Below are positions 42,370 to 53,904 of a stretch of 64,000 bases of DNA, piece by piece. Position numbers and translations under genes: made by a program. Position 1 is the first letter of the stretch. Each line of letters opens with the position of its first letter. The DNA is from Acheta domesticus (taxonomy: Eukaryota; Arthropoda; Insecta; Orthoptera; Gryllidae): contig JAHLJT010004567.1 in the NCBI GenBank assembly GCA_031308135.1, positions 131,663,060-131,727,059 on the forward strand, read 5' to 3'. The notes below the pieces were generated by a model. It saw only the letters and a program-made list of their open reading frames with translations. It did no database searches and had not been told where the DNA came from.

Positions 42370-43590
42370 ATGTTCTATATGAAGTGAAAGTTGACAAAAT
42401 TTTTTACAAAAAGATTTCTATAAGTTATTTACTTAGATTTATCCTTTTCAAAGTTATAGGTTCGAAAATTTCATGTTTTAATTTATGATAGTTCACAATG
42501 TTAGTTAATTATTTCACTTATGTAATGTTGTTAGAATACATTCAATTCACGGATGTAATTTTATTTTTGTTCCACATTTAGCAACAATCATTATTTGCAT
42601 GTTTTACAAAAAATGAACTTTTACATCTGATCAAATCTTATTTTGTGCAGTAAATCCGGGAGTATCCGATGTCATTATGTGAGATACTATTCCGGATAGG
42701 TAGAACTCTTATAAGCAGACGTCTGTTTGATATCGATCGTGTATAAATCTTTACTAAAATTTTACACTGACATCATATAAATGTCATAAAACAATATAAA
42801 TTTAATAAACACGTTTACCGTGTACATAGATGGACACTAAAACTGAGGTTCAATAACAAATGAGAGACTCAGTGGTCGACGAGAAATTCTAATGGTTATG
42901 GATGATGGGAGAGTCGCTAATGGCATCGACTGTCTTACAATGAATTATACTGTTGCTTTCACTAATTCCCAATTCACACCCAATATCGTAGCATACTTCC
43001 AGTCTAATGTAGAAATATGATTTTGGTAAGAAATAAAATGCTCATGCTTTTGCGCAAAAAATGCAAATACAGATTATTTCTAAATGCTTAATAAAAACAC
43101 AATTACCTCCATGCATTGAACAAACATACAATGTCATTGTTGCAAAGGAGGTAACTACAATAGTGACTTGTAAATAAAATCGTGAACTTTTCAAGCACTT
43201 TAAAAGCATTAATTCTAGGACAAAATCTTGTAGGAAATAATGTCTACTATAATTTCTTCAAGACCATAATTTAGAATTTATATTAATGGAGATGTAGGAA
43301 AAACAGAAAAAACACCGTTGACTCTTTCCCCTCTTTGGGACTTCCCCCACACTTCAGGATTTTTAGTATGATGTCCGGTAGGTAGAACAATCTTGTCAAA
43401 TTTCAAAACTTCGGGGATATTTTCTCTCGATTTGTCTATTTGTCTAATAACTAAAAATTAATTTCGAATATTTATCAGCCAGTATTTGAATCACGCTCTT
43501 TTGTCGTTTCGCATGCCCTCACACGATAAAACCTGGAAATACCTCCGAAACTAACAACATCTATGAGAAAAACCTAAAACGAAATCAGTC
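42370..43590. other. No supported gene
   Basis: AT-rich. The duplicated similarity with copy 2 can be followed to 43302, where the window ends for copy 2. The minus-strand frame seen in copy 2 at 63566-63907 is interrupted here, and no motif is recognised. Confidence 0.4.
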
Positions 43591-43599
43591 TCATAGTTG

Positions 43600-43870
43600 T
43601 CTGCCAGCTTGCGCCACTGCCGCGATCGTCTTCTACAAATACACGTCTCCACCGGCAGATGGCAGCGCGGCAACAGCAGCAGAAGCTTAAGCACCAACTG
43701 CTGCACGAGACGCACGATCGATGGTTGCTTAGCAACCACTGCGGACTCCTATTGAGCCCGCAGCGCGATGCGATGCGCCTGACGCGGCGTCGCTGTTTGG
43801 GCGGGCTCCGACGCCGCGTGCGTCCAACGGCGCGTGGGTGTAGCAATTTCTCCCTGCAACTTCATTAGGT
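43600..43870. promoter_or_regulatory. CpG patch with RFX X-box and CTCF-like site
   Basis: A GC-rich island in AT-rich DNA. GGTTGCTTAGCAACC at 43723-43737 is a near-perfect palindromic RFX X-box. CCGGCAGATGGCAGC at 43652-43666 fits 14 of 15 positions of the insect CTCF consensus (CCASYAGRKGGCRSY, from memory). Many CpGs follow (GGGCGGGCTCCGACGCCGCG). X-boxes mark ciliary and sensory-neuron gene promoters in insects (established knowledge). No exon could be attached, and the frames at 43551-43961 overlap on both strands and are not believed. Confidence 0.4.
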
Positions 43871-43879
43871 ATTTGTTCT

Positions 43880-44500
43880 TATATTTAAATCTTATGCAAG
43901 TTTGAATTCGTAATTCGAAATAAGGAGCAGAGAGGTCATAATGTGGAGAGATGGAACACAAGAATATTTTACAGAAAATAAATAAAACGATGTAAAAACT
44001 TTAGAGATTAATCTGATTGCCGCTGTAATATATGTAAATGATTCACTACACAAACTTATAAAATATATCTGGCAATTTTAGTGGATGAAACAGGTGCGGG
44101 TTCCTTTTTGTATAGCTGCATCTACGAGCAAGGAAGTTAGGTTGTTAATTTAATTTGTATTTGTACTCGGTGCTAATGGCGATCATCTCTTAGGAAAATA
44201 TCTATAAGAGAGGTCGTTATTTTTCTAATGTTTGTAGTTTATTTGATTATTCTCATCCCTATTAAAAAGGTGAAAAATGATTAAACAATATTAACTCCCG
44301 CCATTGAGTACTTGACATAGACTTCGAATTACATCTAAAAAAAGGATTTAAAAGGAATATTTATTTTTAAATTTTACCTTCAGAAGTCAAGACTTCTTTT
44401 ATAGACGCATGGAAACATAAAACGGTTTTTAAAGTTGTATAAATAAAAGTTGATTGTAAAAGAACTGCAGGCGTTTACAAAATTGAGATAACATACTAAA
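43880..44500. other. AT-rich, nothing recognised
   Basis: No feature supported. Confidence 0.4.
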
Positions 44501-44505
44501 AATCT

Positions 44506-44571
44506 TTGAATTCAAATGAACCACTCGGGATCGATACAAGTATCAATCCCGAGTACTGCATTTGAATTCAA
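44506..44571. repeat. 66-bp palindrome with 2-bp centre
   Basis: Arms 44506-44537 and 44540-44571 are inverted copies with about 4 mismatches in 32. Each arm contains TTGAATTCAA and ACTCGGGAT. It can form a cruciform or hairpin. No element ends or duplications are visible around it. Confidence 0.75.
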
Positions 44572-44579
44572 GTACTTAC

Positions 44580-45580
44580 TGTGTATACTTAAGAGTCCTG
44601 AAGCATCACAGTAGTTCGCATAAAATCCGCTAGACGTCAGGCCAGTGGGACACGGTTTAGCTCGGCCGCGATCCCCCGAGCAAAATTCGCTCTGTCTTCA
44701 AAGCAGAGCATCTGATGCTCGGTACGAAGGGAACGACTCGAGTTAGTCTTGCGTAGGAAGGCAACAGGCAGTAGGTCGCAATGAGGCGATGTGTGTATAT
44801 GAGCTAAATACGGACGATGGCTGTATAATATAAAATAAGGAGATGTGGGCATGGAAAAACGGAACAATTTATGCTAATGCATGAAAATAATGTGATAATT
44901 TGTTGGGATAATTTGAATTAACGAAAGGACACGTGAGTAAATTCCGTGGTGGCGAAAAAAAATCGTAAAATAATTATGACAAATCATAAAAATGGATAGT
45001 ATTCGAGTAATCGAATGATATGCGCCTGAAGCAAGGAGAAACGCGTTTGGGTACTAGTTCGCGCAGGACTCTGGGACAAATGAAGAGCGGGAAAGATGAA
45101 CAAAGGCGAGACGATGCTTGGACTCGATGACGATCGGATGGGAGAATGTTGTTGCTAAGTTATTGTTAAGTGAGGATACAAATTTTAGCTTAAAATTTTA
45201 ACGCGATAGATGTGAACGCGAATGGAAGTGTTATAGATAAATAATGACTATTTAGATGAAACTTATCACGGGATTTCGGAAGTATGTGAAAATATCAGTG
45301 CGCGTGTAAAACAGACATTTTTGTGTGGATTAAGCAGCAAGATGGAGATGAAACGAATTGGGAATGACGGTCAAGTATTATTATTTTCTGTATTAGCGAG
45401 GAGAATTTCAGATTCCATGTAGAAAGATCAATAATTATATGCGTAAATATTGCATCGCCGAGATCTTGTTTACGCGGCCTATGGAACCCGCATAATAAAA
45501 TTTGTATCTTGACCGGACTACCTCTAACATTATTAGTATTTCAATATATAGATAATTAAAGGTAGCGAAAGAGAAAGAGA
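44580..45580. other. No supported gene
   Basis: A 15-bp palindrome GAGCATCTGATGCTC lies at about 44706 in a GC-richer stretch (44630-44800). The rest is AT-rich. The minus-strand frame 44637-44867 has no recognised domain. Confidence 0.35.
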
Positions 45581-45584
45581 AAAA

Positions 45585-45608
45585 GGACAGTCAGAACTCT
45601 ATGCTTCA

Positions 45609-45646
<38 letters not shown>

Positions 45647-46515
45647 TAGTGAGTAAAAAATTTAAACAGTAATATACTATTTCTAATTTCTTTTGTTATA
45701 TCATTCTGGATAAAGGATCATAATATCGTGCTGCTGCTTAAACGAAAGGGGAAAATATCTTCCGGGTATTACGTAACTATTTGGAACGTTTCCTAAAACA
45801 AATTAAAACGTTATTCAACAAATTTGTAAAAAATAATTGCAGTACGAACACAAAACGTCGTTACAGATTACAAAAAGTATTAAGTTTAATTTACGGAAGT
45901 AAATAATAATAATATTGCAATCATTTATTTTCACATTCCACTTTACTTTTCACCGTTACTTCTTTTCCAATATTTTAAAACAAAAACGTGTCGCCCATAA
46001 CAGAAGTTTGCAAAATCATCGGAATTTTTTTTTCTTGTTTTCCCGCGAAAAAAAAAGCTGTTCGTTTACATACAATTTCAAATCTGAAGAAATTCTTAGG
46101 ATTTCAAAAACAATGTGTGAAGCCTCTTCCTCTTATCCTTATTCTTTTTAAATTTCTTCTCCTTCTTTTTAAATTTCTTCTTGTGTGATAGGGCGCTATC
46201 ACCAGACGAATGTAAGCTTTCATGATCCTCTCAATTTGCTTTTGAAGCCACGGCACAATGTAAACGCGACTGATCGCATTGCCCTCCCGGACCCTCCCTT
46301 ATTCGTCCTTGCAAAATCCCAGGCTCCAATACCTGGAAATCGCCATCGCCGCCGCCGCCGCGGGCCCGTGAACCAGCCTACCACGAGCGAGCGCAGGACG
46401 CTCGAGGGTAACGTATTCGAGGCTAAAATGCTCGAGCGAGTACGAGCGAGGAAATGGCATGCCTTGCAGACCTTTAGTGTAGACTATTGCCCGCTCTAAT
46501 TGTTTCTACGTCTAC
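45585..46515 (+). repeat. Dispersed repeat, copy 1 of an inverted pair
   Basis: Aligns in order with the minus strand of 55235-56069: AGGACAGT at the left, then an (AAT)n array (45608-45642), CATTCTGGA, GTGCTGCTGC, AAAATATCTTC, TTGCAGT, GTTACAGATT, AAAATGTTT-like A/T runs, GAAGCCTCTTCCTCTTATCC, TTCTTGTGTG, GGGCGC, GTAAGCTTTCAT, TTTGAAGCC and CTCGAGCGAGTACGAGCGAG-like sequence. Identity is moderate. The element class is unknown. The frames 45915-46499 are shadows. Confidence 0.7.
45608..45642 (+). repeat. (AAT)n microsatellite
   Basis: About eleven AAT units; the counterpart in the inverted copy is (ATT)n at about 56018-56043. Confidence 0.85.
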
Positions 46516-46519
46516 TTTC

Positions 46520-49500
46520 AAAGAGAAACGCAAAGAGGGAAGGTTGTTATCCGATTAGAGCGACTTTCAATTGGCATGATTCCTGAGAAATCGTCAGCCA
46601 CTGTCTGCTAAACCAATGAAACACGTACGTATCCGTTAAATGTTGCCTGTAGCAATAAAATAGACTTGTATTTGTGATCGGGCATATGAAAAGGGATAAA
46701 AAAGTTGAATGAACAAGAAACCCACATTTTTTGGACTCGAACATCGATTTCTGCTTTGTTGTTCAGGAATGTTGTCAGAGAATGGCCAGTTCACCTACTA
46801 TTTTGCACTTTGGTATAGATTTTATAATGTCAGTCTCAGAACAACATCCCATGAACAATAAATCAGTAATGGTAAAGTGATCGTGAAATGCGGTGTATTA
46901 AAAATTCACTGTATAGACAGACACTACTTTGACGCGGAAGTTCTGATATTATATTTGATGAGAATTTAGTAAATCCCAATCTATGAAGAATGTTAAGAAA
47001 TTTAATTGTAACGGTGTGCTGAATATGAGGTGAATCTTTTTGCAATACTCGTTAACTTGCAAATCGATAAATTTCTCGTTACTTTGAAAAATGCCAAAAC
47101 CAATTTTCGCCATATATTGACATGTAAAACCTATACTATTCAGGAGAAACTAATACGGACGATCCCAGAAATATTTATGCGACTATAACTCGCAAAGGTG
47201 AAAATTGCAATTGGTCTTAACCGACAAGAGATAGGGAAAGGAAAAGGTATTTCATTGCTTAAAATCATTACTTCCATTATATAATCGCGATCTTTCAAAT
47301 CGTCTCAAAGAATAATTATGAAGAGGGAGGCTGGTGGAGCAAGTAACCCCAGGCCCCGGTATACTTGGAACATCGCACAATTTTCTCACAATTTTCTCAT
47401 ACAGAACAAAAAAACTTTGACTCAAAATAAGCACTCTAAGCTATTTATGTAGCGATAAAATTAATTCTGTTAATGAATTGTAGGAAGTGGAACTCTGGTT
47501 TGATGTAGAAGACCCCTGTGTATCTACTGCTATCGCTGGGCACCCCTGATTTTCTGTAATTCTAAATTTGTAGTTTTCAAGATTCAGTATTTATTAACTA
47601 TTACATTGACAGAATGTTGTGTCCTTCCTAGTGATTGTCAAATATTTATATTCTCTAACAGTTAATTTCACGTAATGTACAATGTTTCAGAGCTTTTATT
47701 TTCCTTTCTAATGTTGTTCATAAAATCTAACCTAATACTACACTTAGACATTTTTATTAAGATGACGAATAAATAAACATTTAAAGGTTTACTCTCAAAG
47801 TTGAATGAAAGATTGTCTCTTCGCAACTTCTTGATAATAGTTTTGAGATTCTCTAATTAAAAATAAACTGGGTTTGTTTTGAATGCATTAATAACTAGTC
47901 TTCAAATATATCTTATTGAATATTAATCCTGTAAATTAAAATGTGTTCTAAACATAATGGGGTTTTAAGATGACGTTCGATCATTAAGTGTTACGACAAG
48001 TTAGTACTGAAACTAAAATAATTAAAAATTAATTTAAATAAAACGCAATCTCTAAAAAACACCCATGTACTCTTTATGAGTAAATGTAAATTATTTTCTA
48101 CAAACAATTAGTAAATATATTCAATATGGTGATTGTATATTGATCATACTGTTAGTTCTTTTAATTGCGAATCAAATTAATTTTTAAAAAAACTTTGATG
48201 AAGGTGCGTCTAATCTAGATATTAGCGAAAGCATGGCTTTACTTTTTTCTCTTTGCGTTCGAACGTGTTCCCTTTAGTCTCATCACACAAAACGCAAAGC
48301 ATAGCAGAAGCGTCGCACTCAAATTTTGTGGTTTACATTTAAAACATTTTCAATTGATTGGTAAGTCTTTCACTACATCTTAAAAGCTCGTATCTGCTCT
48401 CGCTGCTACTCTCCAATCTCTTTCACCAGTCGACATGCGTCAGGTGTAGAGATTGCATTCTTAATTAGCAAAGTAGTTCATATACTGAACTCGACAATGA
48501 TCATGAAATTGATAAAAATGTTAAATTGATAAAAATAACGTCTGAAATAATTTCTTTTTTTGTAAACACACGTTTAAACATTGCTAAATAAAGGAGCCTT
48601 TAAAACATTCATACTCTTCTCATTAATTTTTTATACAATCAAGGAGAATTTTTAAATAAAATATTTCAACCGAATTATATGTAGCACCTGAAGGTATTCA
48701 ATACTCCCTATATTTCCTTCTTTTAAGTACAACATAACGAGTAAGAGAGTGAAGAGTATTAATTACAGATATCACTAGTTTTGCTAAATGAGGAAAATAT
48801 TCCAATACGTAATTTTAACTTACCTTGCTAATAAACAGAAATGCGTAGAAACCAATGGCATTCTGAGACGAAATTTAAGCATTCAAAGATATGTATCTCA
48901 ATGGAACGTAGAAATCCAGAATTTTTTCGTAAGTAATATCACGAGAAGTGCTTTCATATGATGTAATGATTTCATCTATGGCATAGAAACCCCGAAATTC
49001 CCCATAAATAGTTTTGAAGTAAATGTAAACATTTATTAGACTATAGCAGGAAGCGGCCCAACTATACATGAACTGTAGCTAAGCGGCCAGCCTGTATATG
49101 AATCGATAGTGGTAAAACAAAAGAATGACGCGCCGCGGAAAGTCATATTTGATAATTCTGAAAACGCGAACAGAAATGAAGTCTGACTAAATAGCAAATT
49201 AGAGATGAAATAAATGAACATTTTGGTCTTTGTTTGGACGCGATCGGACGACAGGTTCGCTTAAATTTTGAATGTGTATATATGGAGAAAAATTCACGTG
49301 ACACGTCAAACTACAATAACATAAGTGGCAAGATTTTATGAAGAAACCTTGATGTGGGCGACGAAAGGCGTTGCAAATCATCATTATTTAAAATTAACGA
49401 AATTATGGAATACTTAAAAGATTTATAGAACGTCGGAATTGTTTATTTTTAAGAAATATTGCATGTTAATAATGTCAAAAACAATTGACGAAGCAGTGCA

Positions 49501-50640
49501 TAATTTCGACATAGAAATTCATCATTTTCGGCATGTTAAGCGTTAGAAAAGTATGTTTTGGCAATAAACTAGGACATTGAGCATAAGCAGTAATAAAGAA
49601 ACGTAGAGTCATGTCAAAATAACTAATATTTTAAATTTTAGAAAAATTCCACGAAGCAACAATAGAGATGCAAGAATGGAATTCGCCGGCATGTAAAAAC
49701 AGTAGGTAATAGCACGAAGTTACGTGGTGAATCGCCGCTGATTTCATGCCACTTTGAGTCAGAGCTCGTGATGGCAACATTGAATTCATGTTAGACTGTT
49801 TTGAGATTTTTATGCAAATCGAACTTAGAACATTTATCGAGCAGTGCAGTGCTAATGGACATAGGACTTTATCATAAGAATAGATACTGACGCGGCAAAC
49901 ACTTAAAAAGGAAGAAGTTTATTTTGTTTGTGCTTCAAAAAAATTGCAGTCGCGAGTAATTAGAAATTTCGTGGAGGCTATGGTTTTCTGGTGGAAGTTA
50001 GCGGATGCAGTGCTGGTGTGAGCTGATATGTCGGCCCGTGCAATTGGGCACGCAAACTGGTGACCGTGTTTGGGCAACGACACTGTGCCGGCTGCAGTCG
50101 ACAAAGGGAAGTGCCCGCAGTTTTGTTTTGCGTAGTATTCCAAGTTAAAATAAAAAAATTCTGTACAAGACCAAGAATGTTTAGACGAATTAATGTAAAC
50201 TTTTTGCAAATCAATTGAGAGAGATGCTGAGAAGTATTTTTAAGCATTATCCATGCGAGTTGTTGCTGAGCAAAGTGATACAAAAAAAATTTTATTATTA
50301 TTAAAATTGGTCAACGTACGTACGAAAAGAAATTTAGATAAATATTTTGCAAAAGAAAGGAATTCCTGCATAAGTTAATTAGAAGTCAGTTGGTTTTGTT
50401 ATTGGAATTTGAAGTGTTATTGCAGCATATGTATTGTTGACGTTGCCAAGCGGATGTGTATATATGAATCTTTGCATTGTTGTATTTACATGTTGTATAG
50501 TGATCGGGTAAGGGCTTTACGAAAGCGAAAGAATTCCATGTTTTGAAAAGAAATAAATTAAAGGAGAACGGAATTTCCAAAGTTCTCCCCTTTTCTCCCA
50601 AAAAGATGTGTTATTATTTTTAATTAATAGAAGCCTGAGT
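46520..50640. other. Long AT-rich stretch without supported genes
   Basis: No exon, RNA gene or element end could be supported. The minus-strand frames 49919-50283 run through the upstream flank of the Gypsy-like element and may belong to its LTR, but no second LTR exists for comparison. Slightly GC-richer patches occur near 48250-48430 and 49980-50110. Confidence 0.4.
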
Positions 50641-50793
50641 ATGCTGTAGTATTACGTGTAGTTTACAGGTAATTCCCGTAGGGGCCAGCCACGACCTACG
50701 ACCAACGAAATTTTCTGTAACCACATGATAAATAAATTGTAGTGATTTTTGGCGAAAGGGTAAGGAAAAGATTAAATAAATATAGTTGTTACA

Positions 50794-51040
50794 GTGGCGC
50801 CCATAACGTGGGGACAGATGATGGTATAGATAAAATAAATATAAAGTGAAGTAGTAGTAAAACGGTTGCAGTGGCGCCCATAACGTGGGGCCGGATGATT
50901 GATATGAATTAGATAAATATTAGTAGAAAACGGTTGCAGTGACGCCATAACGAGGTGCGTGGCATCAATCGGTTTACAGTGGCGCCCATAAGGTGAGGCG
51001 TGGCATTAAACTGCGTTTAATATTGCAGCGCCCAGTGTGA
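50794..51040 (+). repeat. Tandem primer-binding-site-like motifs
   Basis: GTGGCGCCCATAACGTGGGG occurs exactly at 50794-50813 and 50871-50890. Decayed versions lie at about 50939-50959 and 50979-51000, and a weaker one near 51025. TGGCGCCCA followed by ACGTGGGGC is the primer-binding site complementary to the 3' end of tRNA-Lys (CTT type, from memory), here with TA inserted after the first nine bases. Spacing is about 77, 68 and 40 bp. Confidence 0.6.
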
Positions 51041-51197
51041 GAAAAATTAAATTGTCAAAGTAAAGGAATTCAGTAGCCATGGAAACGCGTAGTAAGAAAA
51101 CGCTAGGTGTTAGGAACTGAACCCGAAACAATTTATGCTCGAGACGGGGGCGAGGAGCAAGGGATTTTGAACGAATTGAAGTGGAAGGGAGAGAGAA

Positions 51198-51485
51198 ATG
51201 TGCGATTACTGCAACCAAGGAAGTAGTGGGCAGCCGATCGCAGTTGAAACTCCGGTAGAGGCAGGCAGCAAATCGGAACCAAGCTTGGCGACGATTTTAG
51301 AATTTTTACAGCAGATGAATGCTAGACTGCAAAATAAGATCGAGGAGAACAACGTTAATTTGCAGAACAAATTAGAACAGAACAGCGCTACCGACGAGGA
51401 AGCTGAGGGTTGTGATGGCGAACCGGAAGGCGGCGTGTACCACCGGAAAGCAGATATGGGTGGGAACTCTGTGTGGGAGGAATGA
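51198..51485 (+). pseudogene. Gag-like fragment
   Basis: The 95-codon frame contains a coiled-coil-like middle part (LATILEFLQQMNARLQNKIE, NNVNLQNKLEQN) followed by an acidic stretch, as in the N-terminal part of many Gypsy-type Gag proteins of insects. An upstream METRSKK-type start (about 51079) is separated from it by a stop and a frame change. No zinc knuckle is present. The position just after the primer-binding motifs supports the call. Wider gag parts are missing. Confidence 0.5.
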
Positions 51486-51910
51486 CCGTGGAAGTGGCAG
51501 CGATAGTCGTCCGTGGACTTGTGCGTGACGTAATCATTGGGATGGATGCACTGAGGGCTTACCATGCCGTTGTCGACGTAGGTACTAGGAAAGTGACGCT
51601 ACGATCACAAGGTTGTATTGGGGGTGGCTCAGTGGTCGCTGAACATGATACAGCGGCAATCGGCGGAGACGAAATGCTGACCCATATGGAAGAAGTCCTC
51701 CAGAACGTGGACACGGCTGTGGAAGGTGTCGTCGCCAAGTGGGCTGTCCAGAGAAGGTGCGCCAACTACTGTTGACATACGTCGGAATATTTCAAGAGTC
51801 ATTGGAGCCCGGTGAAGAGTTATAGATTCGCTTTGGATACTACCCCGTTTCAACGAAGCAATACCCCATACCACAAGCGCACAGGACGCAGGTGCGAGAA
51901 CTAATTAGAG
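51473..51910 (+). pseudogene. Retropepsin C-terminal part and linker
   Basis: The frame at 51473-51775 reads VEVAAIVVRGLVRDVIIGMD, then ALRAYHAVVDVGTRKVTLRS. VIIGMDxLRxYxAVVD is the second conserved region of retropepsin-type proteases in Gypsy elements (family knowledge: ILGxDFL-like). The catalytic aspartate motif is absent because of the deletion upstream. A linker follows (MEEVLQNVDTAVEG), with frame changes near 51727 and 51840, leading directly into reverse transcriptase. Confidence 0.75.
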
Positions 51911-52060
51911 AAATAGAAGAAAGGGGAGTTATAAAGAGGGCAATAACTCCGTATGTGAGTCCGCTGGTTGTTGTCATTAAGAAGAATGGGAAGATACGCA
52001 TTTGCCTGGATGCTCGAAATCTGAACGCCGTAACTATTCCCGTACGAAACGCCACCAGAT
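51892..52060 (+). pseudogene. Reverse transcriptase N-terminal part (Gypsy type)
   Basis: The frame at 51892-52077 reads RELIREIEERGVIKRAITPY, then VSPLVVVIKKNGKIRICLDA and RNLNAVTIP. IxPSxSPWxSPVVLVxKKDGxxRxCVDYRxLNxxT is the first conserved block of Gypsy-type reverse transcriptases (family knowledge). Immediately after it the sequence jumps out of the RT order into integrase-like sequence, so the catalytic YxDD and everything after it are deleted. Confidence 0.85.
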
Positions 52061-52208
52061 TGTATACGAGCAGCTGAAAAAGTCGGCGAAACAAAGGAAG
52101 AAGGCCCAAGGGAGTTTCTGTCGGGGGGCGTACCGCGTGGGCGACCAAGTGTTATTAAAATCGCCGCACTCGTCGTCCGAGCCTTGTGCGGTGCCTGTAG
52201 CCGAGTAG
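52060..52208 (+). pseudogene. Integrase C-terminal-like fragment
   Basis: The frame at 52002-52208 ends QIVYEQLKKSAKQRKKAQG, then CRGAYRVGDQVLLKSPHSSS. The YxVGDxVLLKxP phrase after a basic helix is the C-terminal integrase region of Gypsy-type Pol (family knowledge). It joins RT with no intervening domains, which marks the deletion junction near 52050. Confidence 0.7.
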
Positions 52209-52315
52209 AGATTCGGTCTCTTCAATAAATTGGACTGGACTTAGCAAGAAATTTGAATAATTGACCAAAAAAACAGGACATCACTTAAAATGCATCATGT
52301 CGCCCACCCTTGAGT

Positions 52316-52319
<4 letters not shown>

Positions 52320-52356
<37 letters not shown>
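52320..52356. repeat. (TA)n microsatellite
   Basis: About 18 TA units, which explain the tyrosine/isoleucine run in the frame at 52310-52492. Confidence 0.9.
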
Positions 52357-52360
<4 letters not shown>

Positions 52361-52379
52361 CTTTATGAGTCACGTAAGG

Positions 52380-53390
52380 AAGGAGGAAGGGGCCTCAGAC
52401 AAATTGAATCCTCCTGGCACAATGCAATATTCGGGATGGAAAAGTATGTAATCCGTTGTCAAGATGATCCACTAATGGGCCATGAAATGTGACCAAAGAA
52501 TGGGAAACAGTGGCATTGTAAGTGTAGCAAGAAGCATTCCCAAAAAGACTATGCAGGACACGCAGAATAACAGGGACACTGAACTTCTGATGCTATTTAA
52601 CATGAAATGTGAGACACAAAAATGTTAAAGAAGTCATGGAGGGACAAACCCCTCCATGGACAATATCTAAAAAGAATGGTCAAGGTGCAGATCAATAAAG
52701 ATCAATCATTTATGTGGCTTAAAAGGGGAATGAAGCCAGAATCGGAAGCACTTGTATTAGCTGACCAATATTACGCGTTGAGAACACGACATGATAAAGC
52801 GGTTCCCAAAATTTCCAAGATGAAAAACGCCGCATTTGTCAGGAACACGTAGAAAACCATTAATCTATGGTCTAATTCTAGCAAAGACCGATACTTGAAA
52901 AGACACAACAGGGTATGTAGTAACCTCCACTGGCAGATCTGTACCGCCATGGAAGTTACAAACATTCACTAAAACCGGTGATGTCTATTGGGCTGTGTAC
53001 AATTTTGTACGACAAACAAATTCAAACTGATTGCTCGATTGCAGCAAAAAACGGACATTGTTATCCGGGATTTGGGAAAAAATCGTGTCTACTCGTATAT
53101 GTTTGCTGTGCCATGCGATCGAAACGTCGTAACCAAGGAGGCAGAGAAATGTCTTAAACACAAGAGTTTGGAAATCTAGATCAGCCTAATTTGAAGCGTA
53201 AAAGCATAGGTCGTCCCGATATTTATCAGAATTCTGAGATTTGTTCCGCAAAATTTGTGTAAGAACTTGGAAAAACTTCAGACTGTGAAGTGCAAGAAAT
53301 TGCTTTATTTGGAACCCACATTTTGCGAAAAGTATTGGCACAGATAGTCACCGATAGTCCCTAGATCTGCTCCTTAAGAAGCTGGTTGCA
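52380..53390 (+). pseudogene. Decayed LINE ORF2 C-terminal region
   Basis: Broken pieces follow in order: GGRGLRQIESSWHNAIFGME, KSWRDKPLHGQYLKRM, FMWLKRGMKPESEALVLADQ with YYALRTRHD, then LKRHNRVCSNLHWQIC, TDIVIRDLGKNRVYSYMFAV with PCDRNVVTKEAEK, and finally EIALFGTHILRKVLAQIV. This order (KPLHGQ, LxLAAQxxALRTR, LHWxLC, PDIVxxD, IPxDxRVxxKExEK) is the C-terminal part of a widespread non-LTR retroelement protein (recognised from memory, clade not assigned). Several frameshifts and stops separate the pieces. The RT domain itself is not in the window. Confidence 0.7.
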
Positions 53391-53399
53391 ACCTGGAGT

Positions 53400-53900
53400 A
53401 AACTTTGTAATCAACTGACCCATAACATCTTTGAGTTGTGAATTATAATAATACATTTTAGTTTATTATTATGTTTAGAATAATATTCCCAAAGATAAAT
53501 GCTTCTAGTCAACAAAGACTTTCCATTCTGTTGGTTTAGTTTGCAGGACCATTAGTACCAACTCTTTCAGGTTGTTCCCGCAAACGCAAAGCAAACGCTT
53601 TTCGATAGCAATAGAAATTGCGATTTGTTACAGTAAAAGACTCGTTTAGACGTGTGATTATTTTAGGTTCTTATCAACATTTTGCTTGTTTAAAACTGGT
53701 GTGGGTGTATAAGGTGATTGATGAATGTGTTTAATGATAACATGTGTGAAGCGAAGCGAGTGCAAGGACGAGGGCATGAATCCGTTCGCGTGTATGCACG
53801 ACGTAGTAGGATCATGGGATGTTAGCGCAAGTTGGTAACTGCGTGAGAAGGCCAGGCTCTGAGCACCACTGACTATCACACATCAAACCCCACAAATATA
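53400..53900. other. No supported gene
   Basis: The minus-strand frame 53658-53879 has no recognisable domain. AT-rich to mixed composition. Confidence 0.4.
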
Positions 53901-53904
53901 CAAG

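Larger units (their letters stand above)
35443..43302 (+). repeat. Large duplicated block, copy 1
   Basis: Every line from about 35443 to 43302 recurs in the same order at 56170-64000, and the second copy runs off the window end. The coordinate offset is 20,727 at 35443, 20,726 at 37035, 20,713 at 37801, 20,700 at 40741 and 20,698 at 43291, so the copies differ by small indels. 40741-41180 and 61441-61880 show no difference by eye. Differences are densest in the first 2-3 kb, next to the assembly gap of copy 2. Copy 1 may continue past 43302, since copy 2 is simply cut by the window. Confidence 0.95.
50794..52230 (+). mobile_element. Internally deleted Gypsy-like LTR retrotransposon
   Basis: In order: primer-binding-like motifs (50794-51000), a short gag-like start (ATG near 51079 and frame 51198-51485), a protease fragment, a linker, the start of reverse transcriptase, and then directly the far end of the integrase region. 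Two deletions are implied: one between gag and protease, which removes the catalytic DSG/DTG part, and one of most of RT, RNase H and integrase near 52050. The upstream LTR boundary (a TTGTTACA end before 50794) is plausible, but no downstream LTR is recognisable. The copy is dead and could move only in trans, if at all. Confidence 0.75.
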
